This document shows, piece after piece, positions 1 through 6,501 of a stretch of DNA of 40,335 nucleotides. Below the pieces are notes generated by a model that was not told where the DNA came from, did no database searches, and saw nothing but the letters and a program-made list of their open reading frames with translations. Made by a program: the position numbers and the translations under genes. The number at the start of each line of letters is the position of its first letter. Position 1 is the stretch's first letter. Source of the DNA: Coriobacteriia bacterium (lineage in GTDB: Bacteria > Actinomycetota > Coriobacteriia > Anaerosomatales > Kmv31); assembly GCA_014859305.1 (NCBI GenBank), contig JACUUM010000021.1, positions 1-40,335 of the forward strand, in the 5' to 3' direction.

Positions 1-1
1 G

Positions 2-286
2 GAGCTCACCGTCGGCGGTACCGCCTACTACGCGAACGGCAAACCCTTCGCCGCGGCGCGCGGCAACAGGCTCTACCTTCGGTTGCGCAGGGCCGAGGAG
101 GACGAGTTGCGCACCGAGGCCGCCTCCGGCGGCGGCGCCACCCCTCAACGCGACTCGCTGGGACTGTTCCCGCTGCCGGCGTCGGTGTACGACGATTTCG
201 AGCGCGTGTGGACGCTCGTGGTGGGATCCTTCGAACAGACGCTGCCCCCGGTGGAGGAGGAAGCCTGCGGGCAGGTGCTGGCCTGA
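2..286 (+). CDS. TfoX N-terminal-like protein, C-terminal part (5' end outside window)
   Basis: Only the last 94 codons are inside the window; the frame is open from base 2 and ends with TGA at 284-286. The visible part has a GGxAYxxNG motif, then FAAARGNRLYLRL, then an LFPLPASVYDD segment and a C-terminal helix. This order resembles the TfoX/Sxy N-terminal fold, in which a glycine-rich strand is followed by an NGK turn and a basic strand. The next plus-strand gene (start 758) shows the same pattern and is probably a diverged paralog. Function is unknown; TfoX-like domains occur in many proteins unrelated to competence. The family assignment rests on motif recognition only. Confidence 0.6.
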   Translation, partial: ELTVGGTAYYANGKPFAAARGNRLYLRLRRAEEDELRTEAASGGGATPQRDSLGLFPLPASVYDDFERVWTLVVGSFEQTLPPVEEEACGQVLA

Positions 287-757
287 GAGGGGGCTGCGAA
301 GACCGGTCGCAGCCGCCGGACGCGGCCCGGTACGTGAGAAAGGGGCCGCCCCGCGTGGGACGGCCCCTCGGCATTCCGCCACCCACCTGCCGGGCCTGGG
401 GGGCTGTGAGCGTGACGCGGGCGGCGGTCAGCCTACCATGATGGGGATGTGCCGCTCCTCGGCGCGCTCGCCTTCGCTGCACGGCGAGCAGCAGCGCGAG
501 CCGGGCCGAGCCCGTCGCGCTTGCACCCCGCGCTCACCTCGCAGCTCGTGTCGATCAGCGAACCCGGCCCCTCCCGGCTCATCCCTTCAGGTGCATGTTA
601 ATCCCGTTTAAGCCGAATCGGAAGCACGGTTCGGCGAACGGCTCTTCCGCGAGCGGAGGCATGAGGAACGGCGACGCCGATGTGACGCGTATTACCGGCT
701 CGCGCGTCGCCTGCGCCGATACTCTCCAGGGGGACGAAGAAGGCGCGGAGGTGCCCG
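287..757. other. 471-bp non-coding gap
   Basis: I find no convincing gene here. Short open frames on both strands lack the GC-rich third-position pattern of the neighbours and have no good ribosome binding site. The gap holds one strong hairpin at 341-368 and a locally AT-richer patch around 595-640. A GGAGG at 747-751 is the ribosome binding site of the next gene. Confidence 0.5.
341..368 (+). terminator. Hairpin after the TfoX-like gene
   Basis: AGGGGCCG pairs with CGGCCCCT, extended by CCC/GGG with one bulged A, around a CGCGT loop. It lies 55 bases after the stop of the first gene. No T-run follows, as is common in this GC-rich window, so termination is inferred from position and stem strength. 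Confidence 0.5.
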
Positions 758-1387
758 GTGGCCGACTGGGGGACGACGACGCGGGGCCTGACCGCCCTGC
801 TCGACGAGGCGCTCGCCGACGCGGGATGCGAGCGGCGTGTGGTTCCCGGAGGGCCGGCATACACGGTGAACGGGCACGTCTTCGCCCTCGTCCGCCGGGA
901 CGGGATCCGAGTCCTGCTGCCCGAGGACGAGGAGACGTGCGATGAGAACCGTCCGCGGCCGTTGCCCGGACGCGAGCTTTCGGGTTTCGTCCCGGTGCCA
1001 CACCACGTGTGTCAGGACCCCGACGCCCTTCGCTCGCTGGTGCTCGAGTGCTACGAACGCGCGCGCTCCCTGCCGCCCAGGGCCGGTCGTGTCCGAGAGC
1101 GAGATGGCGGCGTGGGTCCGCGTCGGGGGATACTACGCCCTATGTTCCACGACGAGGACACGCACACGGTGGTTGAGCGGATGCTCGACCACCTCTTCCA
1201 GGACCAGCGGGCCGTCTCGCGGTACCGCATCCTGCAGCAGGCTGAAGCGATGAGCCTGCCCGCGGAGGTCCTCGCGCTGTTCGACCTGCTCCCGCCCGGC
1301 GAGTTCACCCGCCGCCGGTTGGTGGACCAGCTCAACTCCGCGATCGTCGGGCACGGCATGGGCGCGACGCTCGGTACGTTCGACTAG
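758..1387 (+). CDS. Two-part protein: TfoX-like N-terminus plus helical C-terminal domain
   Basis: GTG start chosen because GGAGG at 747-751 sits 6 bases upstream; product 209 aa. Residues about 15-110 repeat the pattern of the partial gene at 2-286: GGPAYxxNG, then a basic strand, then GFVPVPHHV and a final helix ending in LPP. About residues 110-128 are an Arg/Gly-rich stretch that looks like untranslated spacer. From M129 (codon 1142-1144) a distinct domain begins with FHDEDTHTVVERML; it ends in a segment LPAEVLALFDLLPPGEFTR that recalls DUF2795-type domains. A GGGGGA lies 11-16 bases before codon 1142, so two overlapping products or two genes sharing a frame are possible. No function can be assigned. 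Confidence 0.6.
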   Translation: MADWGTTTRGLTALLDEALADAGCERRVVPGGPAYTVNGHVFALVRRDGIRVLLPEDEETCDENRPRPLPGRELSGFVPVPHHVCQDPDALRSLVLECYERARSLPPRAGRVRERDGGVGPRRGILRPMFHDEDTHTVVERMLDHLFQDQRAVSRYRILQQAEAMSLPAEVLALFDLLPPGEFTRRRLVDQLNSAIVGHGMGATLGTFD

Positions 1388-1412
1388 CGGTCGCCGCCCC
1401 GCGACGGCACGG

Positions 1413-1550
1413 TCAGTGTGCGGTGATGCGTACCTTGTAGCCCGTCCCGCTGCACTCGGGGCACTTGCGGAAGTCACCGCCGCCTTTGGCGAGCAGGACC
1501 TTCACCCACCGGTTCCCCTTGCACTTCGGACATGGTTCTCGGCTGACCAT
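1413..1550 (-). CDS. 45-aa double-CxxC zinc-ribbon protein
   Basis: Tiny protein with two cysteine pairs, C7-x2-C10 and C30-x2-C33, the second within CPECSGTG. This CxxCxGxG element is the repeat unit of the DnaJ zinc finger, so a single Zn2+ bound by four cysteines is expected. Start: the ATG at 1548-1550 has GAGGAG 9 bases upstream. The in-frame ATG at 1557-1559 directly abuts that sequence and is less likely. It is convergent with the gene at 758-1387 and divergent from 1734-2090. Proteins of this size with one ribbon are often chaperone-like or nucleic-acid-binding; the role here is unknown. Confidence 0.7.
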   Translation of the reverse strand: MVSREPCPKCKGNRWVKVLLAKGGGDFRKCPECSGTGYKVRITAH

Positions 1551-1655
1551 CTCCACCATCTCCTCACGCCGTCCGCCCGGGCCGGGAGCAAGCACCGGTC
1601 CATCCGGCGAGGAAGAATCAGGTGCGGCCTGCGCCGCGATCGCGGGTCTGAACGC

Positions 1656-1681
1656 GTTAAGCGCGGCGTCCCCGAGGGTAT
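1656..1681 (+). promoter_or_regulatory. Sigma-B/sigma-F-like promoter, GTTA-N16-GGGTAT
   Basis: GTTA at 1656-1659 and GGGTAT at 1676-1681 with a 16-base spacer, about 50 bases before the start at 1734. The architecture matches the general stress sigma consensus (GTTT, GGGTAT) known in Bacillus (SigB) and mycobacteria (SigF). The paralogous gene at 5473 has the same arrangement, which strengthens the call. Confidence 0.55.
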
Positions 1682-1733
1682 CCCTAGGCACGGTCCGACT
1701 GGCTCGTACGTCCTTTGGCGGGAGGTGAGCGAG

Positions 1734-2090
1734 GTGCCCCGGGTCAACGGCGGGAACGCCGCGGAGTACCGCGAATCCGACATGCGCCTGCTTCTGCACG
1801 AGCGCGGCGATTGGGACGACTGGGTCGGTCCGATCCGCTACCTCCATGCGCACGGCGGCCACGACCCGGACATCAAGCCGTCTTTCGCGCAGCGCATGAT
1901 GGTCGACCTGGAGCGGCTCTACGCCGAGGGAGTCCCGTTCACGAAGCAGCCCGGCGAGGCGTACCGTCTCGCGAGGGGCCGCCGGCGCGGCGGGTGGGAC
2001 GGTGCTCGCCGGCGCGTGATGCCGTACGCCCTCCAGCCGCCGTTCCCGCGGGGGCACTACGAGACGAGGGAGCCCCACAAGCTGAAGTGA
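1734..2090 (+). CDS. Small protein of unrecognised family, paralog of 5473-5796
   Basis: GTG start at 1734, with GGAGG 8 bases upstream, gives 118 aa. The core runs from about residue 10 to 85 and contains GDWDDWVGPIRYL, then DLERLYAEGVPFT, then PGEAYRLAR. The same landmarks (GxWxDW, DLxxLxxxGxxFT, PxEAxxLAR) occur in the same order and spacing in the protein at 5473-5796, so the two are paralogs. The C-terminal 35 residues are basic and Pro/Arg-rich and have no counterpart there. There is no signal peptide or membrane segment, so it is probably cytosolic. I do not recognise the family. A stress-type promoter at 1656-1681 suggests a role in general stress, by inference only. Confidence 0.75.
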   Translation: MPRVNGGNAAEYRESDMRLLLHERGDWDDWVGPIRYLHAHGGHDPDIKPSFAQRMMVDLERLYAEGVPFTKQPGEAYRLARGRRRGGWDGARRRVMPYALQPPFPRGHYETREPHKLK

Positions 2091-2115
2091 GCCGGGTCCT
2101 CGGGCGGGACCCGGC
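2091..2115. terminator. Hairpin 1 of a convergent double terminator
   Basis: GCCGGGTCC pairs perfectly with GGACCCGGC, starting directly after the stop at 2090. With the next hairpin it separates two convergent genes and probably works on both strands. Confidence 0.65.
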
Positions 2116-2119
2116 GCGA

Positions 2120-2154
2120 GCCGAGGGCCCGGGGCGACCCCCGCGGCCCTCGGC
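2120..2154. terminator. Hairpin 2 of a convergent double terminator
   Basis: GCCGAGGGCC (2120-2129) pairs with GGCCCTCGGC (2145-2154), with a further CGGGG/CCCCG stem inside. It lies 24 bases beyond the 3' end of the minus-strand gene at 2179. Confidence 0.65.
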
Positions 2155-2178
2155 CTGCGTTCAGGATCCGTGTCGGCG

Positions 2179-2982
2179 TCAGCCCTGCGGACCCTTCCGT
2201 CCTACCGGCTGACGGCCGCCCTGCGGCGCCTCGGCACCCCGCTCGACGGGCACCTCGCGACGCCCCTCCTCGGCTCGCTCCTTCACGCGCTCGCCGGTGC
2301 CGCGCGACCCCTCGCGGATCTTGGGAGCCTCCATCTCGACGCGATTGAGGGCCCGCGACCAGTAACCGCGAAGCGGCTCGATGCCCGCACCCCCGATCGC
2401 CACGATCAGGATACCGACGAACGCCGCGAGTATCGCGTAGAACAGGCCGGCCACGATGAGAGGTGCGATCCCCAGCTGCGTCACGGCAGCGAAGCCCGCG
2501 ACCACCAGGACGGCGCCCGCCGTCACGTTCGCGAGGATGCGTCCGTACGTCAGAGTGCCGGTCGCGGCAAGCACGAGCTCGCGCACCGCTGCCGCGATCG
2601 CCGCGCCTATCACCACGATCAACGCGGCGGCGAACACGTTGGGCAGGTAGCCGATGAGGTCGTTGATCAGCGTGCTCACGGGGTTGGGACCGAATATCCC
2701 GAACGCCAGTTGCAGCACGAACAGCATCACGACCCAGTACACGGCGCTTGCGAGCAGGCTCGACGCGTCGTACTTGGAGCGTGAGAGGACCTGCTTGACG
2801 CCGCCGCGCTCGACCAGCCGGTCGAACCCGACCCTCTCGAGCACCGCGTCAGTCAGCTTCTGGAGCGCTTTCGCCACGAAGTAGCCGATGATCAGTATGG
2901 CCAAGAAGGCCAGCGCCAAGGGGATGAACGCGATCACCGCCCCTATGGCGTCTCCGACCGCTCCTATGATCTGCTGCAGCAT
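2179..2982 (-). CDS. Conserved-TM-helix (mechanosensitive-channel-like) membrane protein
   Basis: 267-aa membrane protein. The ATG at 2980-2982 is preferred because GAGG lies 9 bases upstream; an ATG seven codons earlier has no ribosome binding site. The first helix (about 5-45) is followed by a conserved segment ALQKLTDAVLERVGFDRLVERGG and then three more hydrophobic stretches, roughly 70-100, 110-150 and 165-200. This helix-linker layout is that of the conserved TM-helix repeat found in MscS-related proteins. The usual MscS beta domain is absent. The last 60 residues are highly charged (Arg/Glu) and probably cytoplasmic. It may be a small osmotic channel or a membrane scaffold. It is divergent from htrA, with candidate stress-type promoters between them. 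Confidence 0.75.
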   Translation of the reverse strand: MLQQIIGAVGDAIGAVIAFIPLALAFLAILIIGYFVAKALQKLTDAVLERVGFDRLVERGGVKQVLSRSKYDASSLLASAVYWVVMLFVLQLAFGIFGPNPVSTLINDLIGYLPNVFAAALIVVIGAAIAAAVRELVLAATGTLTYGRILANVTAGAVLVVAGFAAVTQLGIAPLIVAGLFYAILAAFVGILIVAIGGAGIEPLRGYWSRALNRVEMEAPKIREGSRGTGERVKERAEEGRREVPVERGAEAPQGGRQPVGRKGPQG

Positions 2983-3051
2983 CTCGCAACACCTCGCCTC
3001 CATAGCCGAGCAAAGGCCTCGGCTGTCGTCCTCCCTGCCGTACGCCGCTAT

Positions 3052-3077
3052 CTACCCTCATGCGACGCGGTACCAAC
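3052..3077 (-). promoter_or_regulatory. Candidate promoter GTTG-N16-GGGTAG for the TM-helix protein
   Basis: Read on the minus strand: GTTG (3077-3074), 16 bases, GGGTAG (3057-3052), about 70 bases before the start at 2982. It has the same spacing as the promoters at 1656 and 5407 but a less perfect -10. Confidence 0.35.
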
Positions 3078-3096
3078 GAACGCGACGCACCATGCG

Positions 3097-3122
3097 GTTG
3101 CTAAACGCTCTCCGGGGGGAAT
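3097..3122 (+). promoter_or_regulatory. Candidate promoter GTTG-N16-GGGAAT for the HtrA-like protease
   Basis: GTTG at 3097-3100, 16 bases, GGGAAT at 3117-3122, about 65 bases before the htrA start. This is a weak match to the stress-type pattern; it counts mainly because the divergent gene has the same spacing. Confidence 0.3.
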
Positions 3123-3186
3123 GTTCACGCCGGCCGCGGCCGTGACGACCGGCTGAAGGCTCACAGGATCTTCGGAGGTGGATGAC

Positions 3187-4392
3187 GTGAGGACCGACAG
3201 GATCGCATCGCGCGTCGTGCTTGCGCTCGCGCTCGTGCTCGCGCTGACCGGCCTTCCCGGTTGCGAGGACTTGGGGGTCGACGGCGGCGGCGACCGCTCC
3301 TTGGAGACCACGCCGGGGCGAGAGGCCACCCGCCCGGCCGAGGGGACACCCGGCGCGCCTCTCCCGGATAGCGGAGAGGGGAGCGTCGCCGGGGCTGCGG
3401 AGGCCGTCCTGCCCTCGGTGGTGAACGTGGCGACGCGTCAAGCCATGGAGAACCCGCACGGGGAAGGCAGAGCGGAGATCGAGGTCGGCACGGGGAGCGG
3501 CGTGATCATACGCCCTGACGGCCACATCATCACGAACAACCACGTCATCGCGGGATCGGACGAGATCGTGGTCCTCATCGGCGATGAGGAGGTCAGCGCG
3601 AGCGTCGTCGGGCGCGACGCCGCAACCGACCTCGCTGTGATCAAGGTCGACCGCGAGGGTCTGGACCCCGCGCAGGTCGGCGAGACCGGCGACCTGGTGG
3701 TGGGGCAGTGGGTGATAGCGGTGGGCAGCCCCTTCGGCTTGGACAAGACCGTCACCGCCGGCGTGGTCTCCGCGCTCGGCCGCACCACGCTTCAACCTTC
3801 CCAGGAGGAGATCACCGCCTACACGAACCTCATCCAGACCGACGCGGCGATCAACCCGGGCAACTCCGGCGGAGCGCTGGCCGACCTCGACGGACGCGTC
3901 GTCGGCATCAACACCTTGATCGAGTCCCCGACCGGACAGAGCGCGGGCATAGGCTTCGCGATCCCGATGGACTTCGCGATGGGTGTCGCCGAGCAGCTGA
4001 TCGAGACGGGGCGTGCCGAGCACGCGTTCATGGGCGTGGAGGTGTCCTCGATCCCGCCCGGCGCCGAGGAGCAGCTCGGCGTCGAGAGCGGTGCGGTCGT
4101 GGGGGCGGTCGAGCCCGGCTCTCCCGCGGCGGAGGCCGGCATCCAGGACGGCGACGTGATAGTGCGCGTCGGTGACGACGACGTCGACAACGCCGAGGAC
4201 CTGTTCGCCGCGATCCGCGGCCGCGAGGTGGGTGAGCAGGTCGAGGTCGAGTTCGTCCGCGACGGCGAGTCGGAGACCGTGCGGGTGACGCTCGCCGGAC
4301 GCACCTCCGAGTCCCGTCAGGAAGACAGCGGCGACGCGACCCCGCAGACCCCGCCCGAGGACATCCCGGGTCTCCCGCCGGGTCACCCCTGA
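3187..4392 (+). CDS. htrA: HtrA/DegP-type serine protease, predicted lipoprotein
   Basis: 401-aa S1C protease. GTG at 3187 is chosen because GGAGG (3174-3178) lies 8 bases upstream; GTG at 3178 overlaps that site. Residues 1-26 form a lipoprotein signal ending LTGLPGC, so C26 should be lipidated and the enzyme anchored outside the membrane. An acidic, Gly/Pro-rich linker (about 27-75) precedes the trypsin-like domain. Triad: H119 in NNHVIAG, D148 in ATDLAV, S227 in GNSGGA. One PDZ domain (about 275-370) contains the typical GSPAAEAGIQDGDVI. These proteases degrade or hold misfolded secreted proteins. One PDZ resembles actinobacterial HtrA/PepD or HhoA more than two-PDZ DegP. It is divergent from the TM-helix protein, consistent with an envelope-stress pair. 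Confidence 0.93.
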   Translation: MRTDRIASRVVLALALVLALTGLPGCEDLGVDGGGDRSLETTPGREATRPAEGTPGAPLPDSGEGSVAGAAEAVLPSVVNVATRQAMENPHGEGRAEIEVGTGSGVIIRPDGHIITNNHVIAGSDEIVVLIGDEEVSASVVGRDAATDLAVIKVDREGLDPAQVGETGDLVVGQWVIAVGSPFGLDKTVTAGVVSALGRTTLQPSQEEITAYTNLIQTDAAINPGNSGGALADLDGRVVGINTLIESPTGQSAGIGFAIPMDFAMGVAEQLIETGRAEHAFMGVEVSSIPPGAEEQLGVESGAVVGAVEPGSPAAEAGIQDGDVIVRVGDDDVDNAEDLFAAIRGREVGEQVEVEFVRDGESETVRVTLAGRTSESRQEDSGDATPQTPPEDIPGLPPGHP

Positions 4393-4422
4393 GGCTCGGC
4401 GGGCATCGATCTGCAGGGGGGC

Positions 4423-5319
4423 TCAGGTCGGCTCGGCCTCCGACTCCTCGTGCGCGAACGGGTCCGCTGTCCCGCCCACGACCTCGAAGGTGACGCTGTA
4501 GTCCTCCTGGCCGCGTCCTCGGTCGATCGCTTCGGCGTACAGGTAGCGGGCGACATCGGCGACCTCGATCGGGACCTCGAGCGTACGGGCGAGCAGCCCC
4601 GCGTGGATCAGGTCCTTGTGGGCGGCAGAGGCGCTGTAGTGCGGCGAGAAATCGCGCGTCAGCAGCATCTCGCGCTTCGCCGCGACCAGCGGGGCCGCCG
4701 GGCCGAACTCCAGGACGTCCAGCACCCGGTCCCGCGGGATGCCGGCCGCCTCGCCGAGCGCGACGGCCTCGACCATGCCGGCCATCGTCACGCCGATGAC
4801 CACGTTCGAGGCGAGCTTGGCGGCCGTCGCGGAGCCCGGCGGCGGCATGTACAGGACCTCTCGCGCGATCAGCCGCAGGTACGGCTCGGCCTTCACGAGC
4901 GGGGGCTCCTCCCCGCTCACGAGGGCTACCAGGGCGCCCTGAGACGCGGGCACGACACTGCCCAGCACGGGAGACTCGAGGTAGGCGAGACCCTCCTGGG
5001 CGAACAGGTCGTGGAAGGCGACAGCGTCGTCGTAGGAGTTGGTCGTGCAGTCCACGACCACCTTCGCCTCCCGCCGAGGAGCCGCGAAGAGCCCGTCGGG
5101 ACCCGCGGCGACGTCGCGCACCGCGTCGCTGTCGAACAGGCACAGGAACACGACGTCGCAAGAGGCCATCACCTGCGCGGGCGTCTCGGCGGCCTCGGCC
5201 GGGATCCCCTGCGCGCGCTCGGCGGTGCGGTTCCAGACCGTCAGCGGCACGCCCTGGGAGATCAGCCGCATCACCTGCGCCCTGCCCATGTTCCCGAGAC
5301 CGATGTAGCCGACCTTCAT
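4423..5319 (-). CDS. NAD(P)-dependent beta-hydroxyacid dehydrogenase
   Basis: 298-aa member of the 3-hydroxyisobutyrate dehydrogenase family. ATG at 5317-5319 with GAGGAGG 5 bases upstream. The N-terminal Rossmann domain (1-160) begins MKVGYIGLGNMG, the dinucleotide-binding loop. SPVLGSVVPASQG (about 120) is the substrate-binding segment, where many relatives have DAPVSGG. GSATAAKLASN (about 167-177) carries the conserved catalytic lysine and the asparagine. The all-helical C-terminal domain follows. Substrates in the family include 3-hydroxyisobutyrate, tartronate semialdehyde and glyoxylate/succinic semialdehyde. The changed substrate loop makes the exact substrate uncertain. It is probably monocistronic. 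Confidence 0.85.
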   Translation of the reverse strand: MKVGYIGLGNMGRAQVMRLISQGVPLTVWNRTAERAQGIPAEAAETPAQVMASCDVVFLCLFDSDAVRDVAAGPDGLFAAPRREAKVVVDCTTNSYDDAVAFHDLFAQEGLAYLESPVLGSVVPASQGALVALVSGEEPPLVKAEPYLRLIAREVLYMPPPGSATAAKLASNVVIGVTMAGMVEAVALGEAAGIPRDRVLDVLEFGPAAPLVAAKREMLLTRDFSPHYSASAAHKDLIHAGLLARTLEVPIEVADVARYLYAEAIDRGRGQEDYSVTFEVVGGTADPFAHEESEAEPT

Positions 5320-5357
5320 GCCGTCCTCCTCGCCCCGCACGGCCCGCGTGTCAGGAG

Positions 5358-5363
5358 ATACCC
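5358..5363 (-). promoter_or_regulatory. GGGTAT -10-like element before the dehydrogenase
   Basis: GGGTAT read on the minus strand, about 40 bases before the dehydrogenase start. No GTTT-like -35 stands at the 16-base spacing, so this is weaker than the plus-strand element at 5407-5432 in the same intergenic region. Confidence 0.3.
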
Positions 5364-5406
5364 GCCCTAAGGCGGTGCGACGCGGGCCGAGGTCCGCGGT
5401 GCCGGC

Positions 5407-5432
5407 GTTTCTCGCGGGTGGGCTAAGGGTAT
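5407..5432 (+). promoter_or_regulatory. Sigma-B/sigma-F-like promoter, GTTT-N16-GGGTAT
   Basis: Exact GTTT at 5407-5410 and exact GGGTAT at 5427-5432 with 16 bases between, about 40 bases before the ATG at 5473. This is the best stress-sigma-type promoter in the window. Confidence 0.65.
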
Positions 5433-5472
5433 CCGAAGGGGCGAGGGACGTGCTCGGGCGGAGGTGGCCGCG

Positions 5473-5796
5473 ATGTCGACGCTGAGAGCGGGGTTCGACG
5501 ACTACAGCGTGGAGGACCTGCGCGCGGCCTACGGACGGGGCGGGTGGAGGGACTGGTCCGGCCTGGTGCAGTGGCTCGAGGAGTCCGGCGTGGACGACGA
5601 TTCGCTCGACCAGAGCAGCGTGTACCACCTCGCCGCGGACCTGCGCCAGCTCGACAACGACGGCATCGACTTCACGACCGACCCTGCCGAGGCCTTCGCG
5701 CTGGCCCGCCAGCACTGCTCGCACGTCGACACGGTGGACGAGGGCGGGGACCCCTATACGGGCTACGCCGGAGAACGCGAGCACGTCGAGCCTTGA
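5473..5796 (+). CDS. Small acidic protein of unrecognised family, paralog of 1734-2090
   Basis: 107 aa; ATG at 5473 has GGAGG (5460-5464) 8 bases upstream, better than the GTG at 5464 that overlaps it. The core contains GGWRDWSGLVQWLEESG, then HLAADLRQLDNDGIDFTTD, then PAEAFALAR, matching the order and spacing of the protein at 1734-2090. The protein is strongly acidic, whereas its paralog has a basic tail. There is no signal peptide, membrane segment or cysteine cluster. The fold is probably helical, with a conserved W-x2-W pair. Function unknown. It is preceded by the clearest GTTT-N16-GGGTAT promoter of the window, so stress or stationary-phase expression is a reasonable inference. Confidence 0.8.
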   Translation: MSTLRAGFDDYSVEDLRAAYGRGGWRDWSGLVQWLEESGVDDDSLDQSSVYHLAADLRQLDNDGIDFTTDPAEAFALARQHCSHVDTVDEGGDPYTGYAGEREHVEP

Positions 5797-5823
5797 GCCC
5801 CTCGGGTGCCGCGCCGGAGGTCG

Positions 5824-5843
5824 GACCCCGCGCCGCGGGGGTC
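5824..5843. terminator. Hairpin between convergent genes
   Basis: GACCCC (5824-5829) pairs with GGGGTC (5838-5843) across an 8-base loop. It sits in the 90-bp gap between the small acidic protein and the 3' end of metW. Moderate stem, no T-run. Confidence 0.4.
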
Positions 5844-5886
5844 ACGCGGCAGGTCTGGCGGAGGCACAGGGCGCGTGCGGAAGCGC

Positions 5887-6501
5887 TCAGGCCCGTGCGA
5901 CCACCGCGATCGAGGTCTCGGCGAGCAGGTTCGGCGCGATGCGCACGAGCGCGCCGGGAAGACCGGCATCCTCGGCCAGGGGTATCTCGCGCTCGATGCG
6001 CACCCCGTTGCGGGCGCAGAACACCCGGAAGTCCTTCACCGTCGTCAGATGGATGTTGGGCGTCTCGTACCACTCGTAGGGCAGTGAGGACGAGACGGGC
6101 ATCCTCCCGCGCAGGCCGAGGTACCCCCGGACCCGCCAGTTCCCGAAGTTGGGGAACGAGATGATGCCCCGCTCCCCCACCCGCAGCATCTCGCGCAGCA
6201 CGAGCGCGGGGTTGCGCACGACCTGCAGCGTCTGGGAGAGCACCACGAGATCGAACGCACCGTCCGGGAAGCCGGCGAGCCCCGCGTCGATGTCGGCCTG
6301 CACCACGCTCACGCCGCGCGCGACGCACGCGCCCACGCCGGCCAGGTCGAGCTCCACGCCGCGCACGACCGCGCCGCGCGTCTCTCGCACGGCCTCCAGC
6401 AGGGCACCGTCGCCGCAACCCAGGTCCAGCACGCGGGCGCCGGGAGGGACGATCCCGGCTACCAGTGCGAGGTCCCGGCGGAGTCGCTCCGCTGCGGTCA
6501 T
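5887..6501 (-). CDS. metW: MetW-like methyltransferase-fold protein
   Basis: 204 aa, ATG with GGAGG 6 bases upstream. A class I methyltransferase fold with VLDLGCGDG at residues 24-32 as the SAM-binding motif. MetW hallmarks are the LSQTLQVVRNP segment and the stretch ISFPNFGNWRVRGYL followed by SLPYEWYETPNIHL. MetW acts with MetX in bacterial methionine synthesis; its precise role is not settled. It may support or modulate homoserine acylation, or be linked to homocysteine metabolism. Its ATG overlaps the metX stop (ATGA), so it is translationally coupled as the last gene of metY-metX-metW. Confidence 0.93.
   Translation of the reverse strand: MTAAERLRRDLALVAGIVPPGARVLDLGCGDGALLEAVRETRGAVVRGVELDLAGVGACVARGVSVVQADIDAGLAGFPDGAFDLVVLSQTLQVVRNPALVLREMLRVGERGIISFPNFGNWRVRGYLGLRGRMPVSSSLPYEWYETPNIHLTTVKDFRVFCARNGVRIEREIPLAEDAGLPGALVRIAPNLLAETSIAVVARA

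Noticed and set aside
595-945. Possible gene in the first intergenic gap
   Set aside because: No ribosome binding site, codon composition unlike the neighbours, and it overlaps the start of the gene at 758 in another frame.
1413-2078. 221-codon extension upstream of the 45-aa zinc-ribbon protein
   Set aside because: The upstream part runs antisense to the gene at 1734-2090 and is low-complexity; the ribosome binding site and the cysteine motifs support only the last 45 codons.
3058-4386. 442-codon open frame on the minus strand opposite htrA
   Set aside because: It is antisense to a protease with an intact triad, signal peptide and PDZ domain; its translation is low-complexity Arg/Asp/Leu-rich with no motif, as expected from GC-rich third positions.
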